From positions 1-35,945 of the forward strand of contig PKYI01000094.1 in NCBI GenBank assembly GCA_003133645.1: DNA of 35,945 bases. Reading direction: 5' to 3'. The stretch is from Acidobacteriota bacterium. GTDB lineage: Bacteria > Acidobacteriota > Thermoanaerobaculia > Thermoanaerobaculales > Thermoanaerobaculaceae. Position 1 is the first letter of the stretch, and the number at the start of each line of letters is the position of its first letter. Position numbers and translations under genes: made by a program. Positions 6,972-15,512 of this stretch are shown one piece after another. The notes beneath the pieces were generated by a model. It made no database searches and had not been told where the DNA came from. It worked only from the letters and a program-made list of their open reading frames with translations.

Positions 6972-7700
6972 CTATTGCAGGGTGAAGTTTACCGTCACGG
7001 TCAGGTACACGCTCACGGGCCTGCCGTTGAGCATGGCCGGCTTGTACTTCCACTTCTGGATTGCGGCCGTCGCGGCTTCGGAGACGCCCATCGGGAGGCC
7101 GCGAAGCACGCGGGCATCGGTCACGTTGCCCTGCTTGTCGATGATCGCCTCGACGATCACGACCCCCTGGACGCGCGCCTTGCGGGCGATCTCAGGGTAG
7201 ACGGGCTGGATGCGGGTCAGCAGCTCCGGCGGTACGACCTCGCCGCCGATGCGGATCGGAGGCTCGTCCACCGCACCGCCCGGGACGCCGCCGACAACGC
7301 CGCCCGGGACGCCGCCCGGGATACCGCCGGCCACGCCACCCTCGACGCCGCCCTCGACGCCGCCCTCGACGCCCTCACCGCTGTTGCCGGAGGACTTCTC
7401 GGGGATCTTGTCCGGGATGGCGACCGGCTGGACGACCTGGGTCGATGGAGCTGCCTGGATCACCGGCTTCGGCATCGCCGCGGCCGGCTTGGGCGGCGGC
7501 GGTGGCGGCGGTGGCGGCGGTGGGGCCTGATAGAAGCTCACCTGGATCGGCGGATCCGCCACCTCGGGAACCGACCACATCTGGGCGACGACGTACCCGC
7601 CCAGGACGACGACGTGAAGGAGCAGCGCGATCGGCAGGACGGCCAGGAGCGTCGTGTTCCGCTTCTGCTTCTTCGATGCGATTAGCGTGTTCTCAAACAT
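6972..7700 (-). CDS. tonB: TonB energy transducer with Pro- and Gly-rich spacer
   Basis: 242 residues. One N-terminal membrane helix (about 18-40, LLAVLPIALLLHVVVLGGYV) is followed by a run of about eleven prolines (about 60-70). A long Gly-rich region then repeats GGVEGG and GGVPGG units (about 110-145). The C-terminal TonB domain (about 160-242) contains RIQPVYPEIARKARVQGVVI and AIQKWKYKPAMLNGRPV, with the YP and KWKYxPA signatures. TonB spans the periplasm and pulls open TonB-dependent receptors such as the one at 16970. The start at 7700 has GGGGGAGCC just upstream. The spacer is encoded by near-identical tandem 12-bp units and so may vary in length between strains. Confidence 0.95.
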   Translation of the reverse strand: MFENTLIASKKQKRNTTLLAVLPIALLLHVVVLGGYVVAQMWSVPEVADPPIQVSFYQAPPPPPPPPPPPKPAAAMPKPVIQAAPSTQVVQPVAIPDKIPEKSSGNSGEGVEGGVEGGVEGGVAGGIPGGVPGGVVGGVPGGAVDEPPIRIGGEVVPPELLTRIQPVYPEIARKARVQGVVIVEAIIDKQGNVTDARVLRGLPMGVSEAATAAIQKWKYKPAMLNGRPVSVYLTVTVNFTLQ

Positions 7701-7711
7701 GGCTCCCCCGG

Positions 7712-8530
7712 TTACGACTTGGCCAGCGACGTCTGCTTCTTGAGCTTCTCGCGCAGGGCCAACGCCTTGGTGCGCCACTCCTCGGCCTTGTCGAAGTACT
7801 GCTGCTTGGCGGCTTCAGTGGTCTGGAGCTTCGCCTTCTCGCGGTAGAGGAGGTTCGTGTAGATCATGGCGTCGAAGTACTCGGGCTGCATCTGCAGCGC
7901 CTTGTCGGCCGCCGTCAGGCCGAGGTCGATGTACTCGCCGCGTTGCTGCGGAGTGATGGACGCGTCGCGGTAGGCCTTGTCCCAGCAGTAGACGGAAACG
8001 AGGTAGTACGGCTCCGCGTCGGCCTTGGGGATGTGGGCCACGATCCAGTCGTACGCTTCCTTGATCCGCTGGGTGCGCAGGTAGATCGTGACGATGAGCT
8101 TGTTGGCCTTGACGTCGCCGGGGTTCTTCCGGACCGCGTCCTTGAGGTAGTTCAAGACGTCGTCGAACTTGCTGGCGTTCATGTACGTCGAGACCATGAA
8201 ATCCTGCGCCTTGGCGTCCTGCGGGAAGGCGGCAAGGTACTTCTTGAACGCGTCGATCGCGGTCGAGTAGTACCGCGTGTTCTCCGGAGTATCGACGCCG
8301 GGGCGGTACAGGGTCATCGCGGAGAGCGCCACCGACCGCCACGCGAACTTCACGCTCGGGTCGAGCGCCAGCCCCTTCTGAAACTGAATCAGGGCGTCCT
8401 GATACTTCTCGTTCTTGTAGTAGGAGTTACCCTTGTTCAGCTCCATCCGGGCCTGCAGTTTGTCACACCCGCTCAGGAGCACCCCTGCAACCAGAATCAA
8501 CAAGATTGGGGGTACAGCGACTTTGCGCAT
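7712..8530 (-). CDS. TPR lipoprotein of the TonB operon
   Basis: 272 residues. The N-terminus is a lipoprotein signal (MRKVAVPPILLILVAGVLLSGC), with the lipobox LLSGC giving acylation at about Cys22. The rest is helical repeats: clear TPR units at about 33-66 (GNSYYKNEKYQDALIQFQKG), about 93-125 and about 127-160, ending in a Lys-rich helix. It lies 11 nt upstream of tonB and shares its strand, so it is the first gene of the TonB operon. A TPR lipoprotein beside tonB-exbBD suggests a periplasmic partner or scaffold for receptors, but nothing in the sequence names one. The GGAGG before the ATG has somewhat long spacing (about 9 nt). Confidence 0.85.
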   Translation of the reverse strand: MRKVAVPPILLILVAGVLLSGCDKLQARMELNKGNSYYKNEKYQDALIQFQKGLALDPSVKFAWRSVALSAMTLYRPGVDTPENTRYYSTAIDAFKKYLAAFPQDAKAQDFMVSTYMNASKFDDVLNYLKDAVRKNPGDVKANKLIVTIYLRTQRIKEAYDWIVAHIPKADAEPYYLVSVYCWDKAYRDASITPQQRGEYIDLGLTAADKALQMQPEYFDAMIYTNLLYREKAKLQTTEAAKQQYFDKAEEWRTKALALREKLKKQTSLAKS

Positions 8531-8582
8531 AAGAAAGTTCCTCCAGCTGGCGCCAAGCGGATGTTTTGCTGAGAAAGGTTCA

Positions 8583-8604
8583 GGTCAAACCTGGAGAGTT
8601 GACC
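8583..8604. promoter_or_regulatory. Small inverted repeat in the TPR-tonB leader
   Basis: GGTCAA at 8583-8588 and TTGACC at 8599-8604 form a 6-bp inverted repeat with a 10-nt centre, about 55-75 nt upstream of the TPR lipoprotein start. This is the size of a small repressor or activator site, but no regulator can be named and chance is possible. Confidence 0.25.
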
Positions 8605-8783
8605 CACACCCTACGGTCAGCTCGTTGGCGTCTCTTGTTCTCAACATGCACCCGGGTGGTTTGCCTCCCAGTTCGAACTTCCGACTCGTGGACCGGCGAG
8701 GGTGGAACCCGGTTTCTCGGGTTTCGTAGAGTGTAGGGCCCTCGTGCGACCTCGGTTCCCAGCCCTCCTCCCGCGCGGCCGAC

Positions 8784-8813
8784 AATATGAGACTGCGGGG
8801 GTTGCGTTGTCAA
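8784..8813 (-). promoter_or_regulatory. Predicted sigma-70-type promoter for the TPR-tonB-exbBD operon
   Basis: On the minus strand a consensus TTGACA (8813-8808), an 18-nt spacer and CATATT (8789-8784, 4/6 to consensus). Transcription would start near 8777, leaving a leader of about 250 nt before the lipoprotein ATG at 8530. The 8531-8998 gap between this operon and zwf holds no convincing gene; besides this promoter it has only the small inverted repeat at 8583-8604. No known riboswitch class was recognised in the leader. Confidence 0.5.
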
Positions 8814-8998
8814 GGGGGGCGGCGATTTTTCGGCCCGATCTTGTGAAACGCGGGCACAAGGCCGCGGTTCCGGGCCGCACCCGCTGCGGTCGCGGGGTGG
8901 TGGTGTACTAAAGTGCCGTTGACGGCCGAGGCCCATACACTGCGCGAGGCTGCCGGACCCGCACCTGCGCGCCGGGGGCACGAGAGGGGGTTCGAGCC

Positions 8999-10531
8999 AT
9001 GACGGAAGCGACCGAGACGACCGGGAGCGCGACCGCAGCGCCGCTCGCCCCCTGCGTGCTGGTCATCTTCGGGGCCTCTGGGGACCTGGCGGCGCGCAAG
9101 CTGCTGCCGGCCCTGTACAACCTGGCCGCCGCGCGCCTGCTCCCCGAGGCGTTCGCCGTCGTCGGGCTTGCGACAAGGGACCTGGAGGTCGAGGCGTTCC
9201 GGGACGCGCTCGGGCAGGCGGTGCGGGAGCGCCTGGGGGACGCCTTCGCCCCGGAGCTCTGGGCAGGGCTTGCGCGGCGCCTCTACTTCGTGGCGGGAAA
9301 TTTGCGCGCTCCCGAGACCTACGGGCGCCTGCAAGCGACGCTCGCGCAGGTCGCGGCGGCGCACGGCACCGGCGGCAGCGCCCTCTTCTACCTGTCGACG
9401 CCGCCCTCACTGTTCGGCGAGGTCGTGCGGCGGCTCGGCGAGGCCGGCCTCGCCCGCGAGGACGGAGCGGCCTGGCGCCGGGTCGTGATCGAGAAGCCGT
9501 TCGGGCACGACCTCGACTCGGCCCGCGCCCTCGACCGCGAGATCGCGCAGGTGCTGGCCGAGCGCCAGATCTATCGGATCGACCACTACCTCGGCAAGGA
9601 GACGGTGCAGAACATCCTGATCTTCCGCTTCGCCAACGGGATCTTCGAGCCGGTGTGGAACCGCCGCTACGTGGACCACGTCCAGATCACCGTCGCCGAG
9701 CAGCTCGGCGTGGAGCACCGCGGGCGCTACTACGAGGAGACGGGGGCGCTGCGCGACATGGTGCCCAACCACCTACTGCAACTCCTCTCGCTGATCGCCA
9801 TGGAGCCTCCGTCGTCGTTCGATCCCGAAGCCGTGCGCAACGAGAAGGGGAAGGCCCTCTCGGGCATCCAGCCGATGAGCCCGGAGGAGGTCCTGAAGTG
9901 GACCGTGCGTGGGCAGTACGGCGACGGGACGATGCCGGACGGGGCGGTGGTCCCGGCGTACCGCTCGGAGCCGTACGTGGCCGCCGGCTCGCCGGTGGAG
10001 ACGTATGCGGCAGTCAAGCTCCTGATCGACAACTGGCGCTGGGCGGATGTGCCGTTCTACCTGCGCACCGGGAAGCGGCTGCCGGTGCGCACGACGCAGA
10101 TCGTCATCCAGTTCAAGCGGGTGCCGTTCAGCCCGTTCCGCCAGACCCCGGTGGACCACCTGAGCCCCAACCGGCTCGTCCTGCGGCTGCAGCCCGACGA
10201 GGGGATCTCCCTGCGCTTCTCGGCGAAGGTGCCGGGCACCGCCGTGCGCATCGGCGTTGTCAATATGGACTTCTGTTACGCCGACTACTTCGGGTCGCAA
10301 CCTTCGACCGGCTACGAGACGCTGCTCTACGACGCGATCAACGGCGACGCGACGCTCTTCCAGCGGGCGGACTCGGTCGAGCGGGGGTGGGGCGTCGTGA
10401 CGCCGATCCTGGACGTGTGGCGGGCGCTGCCGCCGCGCGCGTTCCCGAACTACGCGGCCGGCACGTGGGGCCCGGAAGAGGCCGACCAGCTGCTGGCGCG
10501 CGACGGCCGCGCCTGGAGCAACGAGGCGTGA
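8999..10531 (+). CDS. zwf: Glucose-6-phosphate 1-dehydrogenase
   Basis: 510 residues, the usual length. Catalyses glucose-6-phosphate plus NAD(P)+ to 6-phosphogluconolactone, the entry to the oxidative pentose phosphate pathway. The nucleotide-binding motif [19 protein letters not shown] is at about 24-42, the EKPFGHD motif at about 165-171, and the active-site signature [21 protein letters not shown] at about 192-212. A GAGGGGG Shine-Dalgarno precedes the ATG. It reads divergently from the TPR-tonB operon and convergently with the tatA-like gene. The 179-nt gap after its stop holds a GCACGGC/GCCGTGC hairpin (about 10615-10636) without a T-run. It has no operon partners here. Its sugar-phosphate product pathway is related to, but separate from, the deoxyribose-phosphate chemistry of the BMC operon. 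Confidence 0.97.
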   Translation: MTEATETTGSATAAPLAPCVLVIFGASGDLAARKLLPALYNLAAARLLPEAFAVVGLATRDLEVEAFRDALGQAVRERLGDAFAPELWAGLARRLYFVAGNLRAPETYGRLQATLAQVAAAHGTGGSALFYLSTPPSLFGEVVRRLGEAGLAREDGAAWRRVVIEKPFGHDLDSARALDREIAQVLAERQIYRIDHYLGKETVQNILIFRFANGIFEPVWNRRYVDHVQITVAEQLGVEHRGRYYEETGALRDMVPNHLLQLLSLIAMEPPSSFDPEAVRNEKGKALSGIQPMSPEEVLKWTVRGQYGDGTMPDGAVVPAYRSEPYVAAGSPVETYAAVKLLIDNWRWADVPFYLRTGKRLPVRTTQIVIQFKRVPFSPFRQTPVDHLSPNRLVLRLQPDEGISLRFSAKVPGTAVRIGVVNMDFCYADYFGSQPSTGYETLLYDAINGDATLFQRADSVERGWGVVTPILDVWRALPPRAFPNYAAGTWGPEEADQLLARDGRAWSNEA

Positions 10532-10710
10532 ACCGCACGGTCCGCGTCCACCCCGATGCTGGTGGGCTGCCCCGCGCGGCCCTCCGTCACTTCGTCTTCA
10601 CCGGATCGGGCGGGCACGGCGGCAGCGGGCCGTGCGCCGGGTCGTACGTGAGTTGGCGCGGGGCCCCACCATCACGACGAGGCGTCACACGGGGATAGCC
10701 GCGCGCGTCG

Positions 10711-10938
10711 TCACTGGGTTTTGGGTTCGTTGCCAGCGGGGCCGGCGCCCGGATCCACAGGGCGGGTGGCGGGCGGCGTCACGGGCGTCATCTCGTCGCC
10801 TTTGAGCGCTTCCCGGAAACCGCGGATGGCGGTGCCGAGGTTCTTGCCGATCTCGGGGACCCGCTTCGGGCCGAACACGACAAGTGCAATGGCCAGGACG
10901 ATGAGCCAGTGAAATGGTGAGAACGCGCCTTCGAACAT
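10711..10938 (-). CDS. tatA: TatA/TatE-like twin-arginine translocase subunit
   Basis: 75 residues: one N-terminal membrane helix (SPFHWLIVLAIALVVFGPKR), the [20 protein letters not shown] amphipathic helix typical of TatA/TatE, and a Pro-rich acidic tail (about 48-75). TatA oligomers form the passage for folded proteins in the Tat pathway. The start at 10938 (MFEGAF) matches the second tatA-like protein at 28004. No tatB or tatC is nearby, so it works with components encoded elsewhere. It may be TatE-like or a paralogue with a special role; sequence alone cannot separate these. Confidence 0.92.
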   Translation of the reverse strand: MFEGAFSPFHWLIVLAIALVVFGPKRVPEIGKNLGTAIRGFREALKGDEMTPVTPPATRPVDPGAGPAGNEPKTQ

Positions 10939-11120
10939 GGTCACACCCCCGGCGCATCGTCCCAGAGAAGGCGCCGGCATGTCAAGCTCATGCGACGCAA
11001 GCTCAATTGGAGACTGGGATTCAACGCGTCACATTCCTCGGGCGGCCGGGTCGCTCGCCCGTCCGTGTGTGGTCTAGCATGGGTTTCACCGCCCCGTGCC
11101 GGGCGGCCGGGAGGTCAGGG

Positions 11121-12593
11121 GTGATCCCAGGTGTGAAGCGCGCGATCGCCGGCGTCATGGCCGCGACGGCCATGCGGGCCGCGGCGGCGCAGTCCGTCCC
11201 GCCGGCCGCGGCGGTGACTCCGCCGGCTCTCGTCGCCACCGCCAACGCCAGCGGCGCGAAGCTCGAGGCGATGATCCCCGAGCTGATGGCGAAGGGCGGC
11301 GTGCCCGGGCTCGCCGTGGCGGTCATCCGGGGTGGGGCCATCGTCTGGATCCGGGGCTTCGGCGTCGCCAGCGCGGCGAGCGGGACGCCCGTGACAGCCG
11401 ACATGGTCTTCGAGGCGGCCTCCCTCGGACAACCAATTTTCGCGTACGCGGTGCTGCGCCTCGCCCAGCGCGGGGGGTTCGACCTCGACCGTGCGCTGCC
11501 GGCGTACGCCCCGAACTATGACGTCAATGGCGACCAGCGGATCTGGAGGATCACGGCCCGCCGGGTCCTGTGCCATACGACGGGGTTTCCGAATTGGCGA
11601 CGGGGCTCGGAGCTGACGATCGACTTCGACCCGGGCGAGAGGTTCTCGTACTCGGAGGAGGGCTACGCCTATCTGCAGAAGGCGGTCGAGACCGTCACGG
11701 GTCTCCCACTCGACGAGTTCGTCCAAAGGGAGGTTTTCAGGCCCCTCGGCATGGCCGCTTCGAGCTACGTCTGGCGCGCGGCGTACGAGACGGCGGCGGC
11801 AGTTGGTCACGACTACCTGCAGCAGCCGGTCCCGAGGAAGGCGCCCGCCCAGGCGAACGCGGCGTCGAGCCTGTACACCACCGCGTCCGACTACGCGCGC
11901 TTCCTCGCGGAGGTGGCGCACCCCACGCTCCTCGATCCCGCGACGGTCGCGAAGATGCTGCGGCCGGAGGTTGAGGTCTCCAAAGGACTCGCCTGGGCGC
12001 TCGGGTGGGGGATCGAGCGGGCCGGGGCAAGGTCGTTCTTCTGGCACTGGGGCGACAACGTCGCGTCCCGGGGGTTCGCCATCGGCTGCCGGGAGACGGG
12101 CGATGGCGTGGTCGTGCTGACCAACAGCGAGAACGGCTTGTCGGTGGTGGAGCCGATCGTCGCCTCCGTGCTGGGCGGAACCGACCCCGCATTCGCGTGG
12201 CTCGAGGTCGAGCCCTACGACTCGCCCGCGCGCACCATCCGCGAGCGCCTGGTGCGCGCGGGGGTCGCCAACGGGGAACGCGGCGTGTACCGGACGCTCA
12301 AGGAGCTCGAGCGCACCTATCCCCCGCAAGCGTTCACGGAGCTGCTCCTCAACACGGTTGGGTACGAGCTGCTCGCGAAGAAGCAGCCCGAGGCGGCGGC
12401 CCTGGTACTGGAGCGCAACGTCAAACTCTACCCCAAATCATCGAACGTTTACGACAGCCTCGCCGAGGCCTATGCCGCCGAGGGCGACGTGCAGTCCGCG
12501 ATCCGCTTCTACAAGAAGTCGCTGGCGATCAACCCCGACAACGCCAACGCGAAGGCCGCCCTGCGCAAGCTCCGGGAGGCGAAACCGCGCTGA
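11121..12593 (+). CDS. Serine-hydrolase (beta-lactamase/DD-peptidase fold) with C-terminal TPR, altered active site
   Basis: 490 residues from a GTG preceded by GGGAGGT; an ATG at 11079 is the alternative start. A signal peptide is likely (about residues 1-24, ending MRAAAAQ). Residues about 45-390 follow the class C beta-lactamase/penicillin-binding family: VPGLAVAVIRGG, then the first motif region EAASLGQPIFAYAVLRL, HTTGFPNW, the YSEEGYAYLQ region and FWHWGDNV. The usual SxxK tetrad reads S101-L-G-Q104, so the general-base lysine is replaced by Gln. Residues about 440-485 form a TPR (YDSLAEAYAAEGDVQSAIRF). It is likely periplasmic. The missing lysine points to a non-canonical or inactive enzyme that may act as a binding protein; a sequencing error is another possibility. 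Confidence 0.85.
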   Translation: MIPGVKRAIAGVMAATAMRAAAAQSVPPAAAVTPPALVATANASGAKLEAMIPELMAKGGVPGLAVAVIRGGAIVWIRGFGVASAASGTPVTADMVFEAASLGQPIFAYAVLRLAQRGGFDLDRALPAYAPNYDVNGDQRIWRITARRVLCHTTGFPNWRRGSELTIDFDPGERFSYSEEGYAYLQKAVETVTGLPLDEFVQREVFRPLGMAASSYVWRAAYETAAAVGHDYLQQPVPRKAPAQANAASSLYTTASDYARFLAEVAHPTLLDPATVAKMLRPEVEVSKGLAWALGWGIERAGARSFFWHWGDNVASRGFAIGCRETGDGVVVLTNSENGLSVVEPIVASVLGGTDPAFAWLEVEPYDSPARTIRERLVRAGVANGERGVYRTLKELERTYPPQAFTELLLNTVGYELLAKKQPEAAALVLERNVKLYPKSSNVYDSLAEAYAAEGDVQSAIRFYKKSLAINPDNANAKAALRKLREAKPR

Positions 12594-12616
12594 CCCCCGC
12601 CGCAAAAACGCAACAA

Positions 12617-12638
12617 TTAGGTACCCGGTACCAAGTTG
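12617..12638. repeat. GGTACC-type REP-like motif
   Basis: The intergenic stretch between the serine-hydrolase gene and the c-type membrane operon holds two GGTACC palindromes one base apart (GGTACCCGGTACC, about 12621-12633). The same core recurs at 15766, 20884-20913, 21184, 28490 and 34519, and resembles the ends of the RAYT element (GGTGCCAGGTAC). Nothing else is recognised in this 195-nt gap. Confidence 0.4.
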
Positions 12639-12788
12639 TTCCTGACTTTTAGTCGTGCGGGTGGTCTGTGCACCTGCCCTTTGTGTCACGGGCCACGGTC
12701 GGAGGGTGTCGCCGATTGGCCGTACACGCTCCGGTGCGTTGGCCAGGGCCGGGCCGCACGCTCCTGACGGCGTCTCGCCCGGCGCCGG

Positions 12789-14102
12789 TCAGTGACCTGG
12801 GGAAAGGACGTAGTCGGCGACCGCCTGGTACTGGACTTCCGTCAACTTGATCGCCGGCATCTGGGGGTAGTCGGGACGCTTCTTCCCTGGTGCCTTCACC
12901 CATGCGATCAAGGCGGCCGGGTTGCCTTTGTAGATGCGATCGACCTCGGTGAGCGGGGGCCCGACAAGGCGAGTGTCGCGCGCATGGCAGGCGCTGCAGA
13001 TCGACTTGAAGACCTGCTCGCCCGGGGGAAGGGGCACTTCCCCCTTCGTGCGGTGGATCCCCGCCTTCGCGCGCATCTGCGCCGCCAGGGCCGCTTCCCC
13101 GAACTCGGCCGTGCGCGCCGCCATCGCCGCGCGGTGCGGTTCGAGCGCCCGCTCGCGGTACAGGTGGCGGCCATACGCCATGAAGATCACGGTGCCGGTG
13201 AGCGCGGTGGCAATAGCCAGGTAGCGCACCCCGAGGCAAGCCGCAGGCGCCGTCACCTCGTGGATCAGGAGGACGATCGCTACGAGCGCAAGGCTGATCC
13301 CGGCGAGGATGTTGAACGCCAGCGCCCAGGAGACGCCGACCGCCGGGAGCGTGAAGAACAGCAGGGGCCCGAGGAGGAGCTGCAGCCCCGTGGCCCCGAG
13401 CGCGATCGAGGCGAACCGGCGGCGCAGCGCCCGGCGGTCGAACTCGCGGAACACCCCTTCAACCGGGTAGCTCGCGCGCCCGAAGTAGGCCATCAGGAAC
13501 AGGCCGGTCAGCGCCACCGAGGCGGTCACGAAGTGGAGGTAACGCGGCAGGACGTTGGGGAGGACCAGCGCCGTGAGGAACCCGTGCACCGAGGTCCAGC
13601 GGTCGGGAAAGAGCATGAGGTTGATGTTGGTGAGGAAGACGAACGGGACGATCAGGAACAGCACGCTGGCGAGGGCGCCGATCGCGATGTGCAGGCTCTT
13701 GGCGTCGGCGAGGCGCTCCCAGGTGTACTTGTGCAGGTAGGTAAGGAGGAACGCCGCAGTGACAAGGGGGATGATGGCGAGCCACGCCGCCCCGGTGAGG
13801 GCGTTGGCGGAGTAGAAGAACACCGTGTAGAAGACGTTCATCACCAGCAACGGTCCGACTCCGAGCACGACGGCGAGGCTCTTGTTGACCGTCACCGTGG
13901 CGGCGATCTCGCGCGCAAGGGTGTCGCAATCGGGCCTGCGCCGGCCGCGGATTTCGAAGGCGACCGTGAGCAGCGAGCCGCCGACCATGAGGGCGACGAA
14001 CAGGATGTGGATGAGAAACAGGAACACGATCGCGACCTCGAGGAAGAGCGGCGAAACCGGCAGCGGCAACGGGATGTCGTGCGGTGCTGGCAGCGGGCTC
14101 AT
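12789..14102 (-). CDS. CydA-like membrane protein with C-terminal cytochrome c domain
   Basis: 437 residues: about eight or nine hydrophobic helices (residues 20-310), then a cytochrome c domain with CSACH at 369-373 and a likely Met ligand at 415 (YPQMPAIKL). Two segments recall CydA of cytochrome bd: LIHILFVALMVGG (His32, like the His of the first CydA helix) and PRYLHFVTASVALTGLFLMA (His190, like the haem b558 His). No acidic pair like Glu99/Glu107 is obvious. It lies 3 nt downstream of the related 468-residue protein, so the two probably form one complex. An inner-membrane oxidase or other haem-dependent reductase taking electrons through the c-haem domains is inferred; assignment to the bd superfamily is by eye. 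Confidence 0.7.
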   Translation of the reverse strand: MSPLPAPHDIPLPLPVSPLFLEVAIVFLFLIHILFVALMVGGSLLTVAFEIRGRRRPDCDTLAREIAATVTVNKSLAVVLGVGPLLVMNVFYTVFFYSANALTGAAWLAIIPLVTAAFLLTYLHKYTWERLADAKSLHIAIGALASVLFLIVPFVFLTNINLMLFPDRWTSVHGFLTALVLPNVLPRYLHFVTASVALTGLFLMAYFGRASYPVEGVFREFDRRALRRRFASIALGATGLQLLLGPLLFFTLPAVGVSWALAFNILAGISLALVAIVLLIHEVTAPAACLGVRYLAIATALTGTVIFMAYGRHLYRERALEPHRAAMAARTAEFGEAALAAQMRAKAGIHRTKGEVPLPPGEQVFKSICSACHARDTRLVGPPLTEVDRIYKGNPAALIAWVKAPGKKRPDYPQMPAIKLTEVQYQAVADYVLSPGH

Positions 14103-14105
14103 GGC

Positions 14106-15512
14106 TCAGCGGCTCCCCGGCGCGGGCGCGCCGTCGGGCGGTACCCGCACGCCGGCGGTCTGGGCGCCGTCGAGCTCGGCGGGCATGCGGCGCAATGCCA
14201 GCAGGTAGTCGGCGACGGCGCCAGCCTCTTCCTCGGTTCCGGGAAACGGCGGCATGTAGGGGCGAACGGTGTGCATGGTGCGCAGGTACCCCTTGACCAC
14301 GTCGCGGTCCCACGGGCCTGCGCCGTAGAGGTTCGTCAGCTTGGCCAGCACCGAGTTGACGCCCGAGGTGGTGTGGCAACGGGTACAGCAGATCAGGAAC
14401 AGCTCGCGCCCGGCTTCCTCGCGGTTTGCCGGCGTGATCGTGCGCGACGAGACGTAGGCGGCGTGAGCGAGCACGCCCTCCTCCTGCAGCAGCGGCACGG
14501 CGTCGGCGCGAATGCCATTGGCGTACAGGTAGCTCCCGATCACGAACGGTTTGCGGATGAACTCCCGCACCCGCTCGAACGAGCCCAACATCACGAGGAC
14601 GAGGCAGAACGGGACCAGGAGCGCGGCGCGCGGCAGGCGGCGCGGGACGAACGCGCCCCACGCCGCGACCGCAAGTACGACGGCGCCCATCGCCGCGAGG
14701 GCGACGGCGATGTCCCGGTACCAGCCCTGGTAGGCTTGCGTCGCCAGGGCGACCGGCATGTTCGCCAGCATCCAAGCGGGCACGCGAGCGCGGTACCACC
14801 ACCCCCCGGCCAGGGCGAGCGGGGTCCAGGCGACCACCCAGAGCGAGAGCAGCCGCACCGCCTCGGCGCGCAGGCCGCGTTCGGAGCGCGTGAGGAAGAA
14901 GGCGAGGCCGAGCGCAAACAGTCCGGCCGCGAGCATCGCCACCGGGGTGCGGAAGGCGAGCTGGGGAAGGTAGAGCGGGTTGAAGACTCCCGAGATGAAA
15001 CTGCGCTGGCTCGTCCAGCTCCCCGGTTCCATCATGAACGAGAGGATCGCCACGATCACGGCCATGGTCAGCCACGAGAGCAGCGAGAGTCCGATGCCGA
15101 GTGCGATGTGAGCGCGCTTGTGCCGGTGCCCCATGCGCTTCCAGGTGAGGAAGTAGGTCGTGATCGCGACGACCTCGAGGCAGAAAACGATCCACTCGGC
15201 GAACCAGGCGCCGAAGAAGACGCGAATCAGGCTGCCGATTGCGGCCGGGTTCACCAGCGACGTGGCGAACCAGATCCCCACCCCGGTGAGCGCGCCGACG
15301 CTGGTTGTAATGATGAAGCACACGGCGAGCGTGCGATATGCGAGGCGGTCCCAGTCGGGCCGGCCGTGGCGCAGGTCGTGCAATTCCATCATCGTGACGA
15401 GCGGCATCGCGCCCACCGCCAGGGCATGGTTGATCGCCACGTGGAGCACGGCGATCCCTGCGATGAGCAGGCGGTTGCCTGCGAAGTCCAGATGGAAGAT
15501 GGGGAAGTCCAT
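14106..15512 (-). CDS. CydA-like membrane protein with C-terminal cytochrome c domain (partner subunit)
   Basis: 468 residues: about nine membrane helices (residues 15-315) and a cytochrome c domain with CTRCH at 376-380 and a probable Met ligand at 420 (VRPYMPPFPG). CydA-like features are LHVAINHALAVGAMPLV (His24/His29) in helix 1 and FFGAWFAEWIVFCLEVVAI (Glu106, Glu113), recalling the Glu pair near the high-spin haems of cytochrome bd. Where CydA and the partner have the haem b558 His, this protein has PQLAFRTPVAML, i.e. no His. First gene of the pair. The 263-nt stretch upstream (15513-15775) has no gene, only a GGTACC-type motif. It likely forms a heterodimer with the 437-residue protein; the substrate (O2 or another small acceptor) is unknown. 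Confidence 0.7.
   Translation of the reverse strand: MDFPIFHLDFAGNRLLIAGIAVLHVAINHALAVGAMPLVTMMELHDLRHGRPDWDRLAYRTLAVCFIITTSVGALTGVGIWFATSLVNPAAIGSLIRVFFGAWFAEWIVFCLEVVAITTYFLTWKRMGHRHKRAHIALGIGLSLLSWLTMAVIVAILSFMMEPGSWTSQRSFISGVFNPLYLPQLAFRTPVAMLAAGLFALGLAFFLTRSERGLRAEAVRLLSLWVVAWTPLALAGGWWYRARVPAWMLANMPVALATQAYQGWYRDIAVALAAMGAVVLAVAAWGAFVPRRLPRAALLVPFCLVLVMLGSFERVREFIRKPFVIGSYLYANGIRADAVPLLQEEGVLAHAAYVSSRTITPANREEAGRELFLICCTRCHTTSGVNSVLAKLTNLYGAGPWDRDVVKGYLRTMHTVRPYMPPFPGTEEEAGAVADYLLALRRMPAELDGAQTAGVRVPPDGAPAPGSR

Noticed and set aside
8531-8780. Cobalamin or c-di-GMP riboswitch in the TonB operon leader
   Set aside because: No conserved boxes of these classes could be matched by eye. Only an unexplained long leader is reported.
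10613-10640. Terminator after zwf
   Set aside because: A GCACGGC/GCCGTGC hairpin exists but no T-run follows on either strand.
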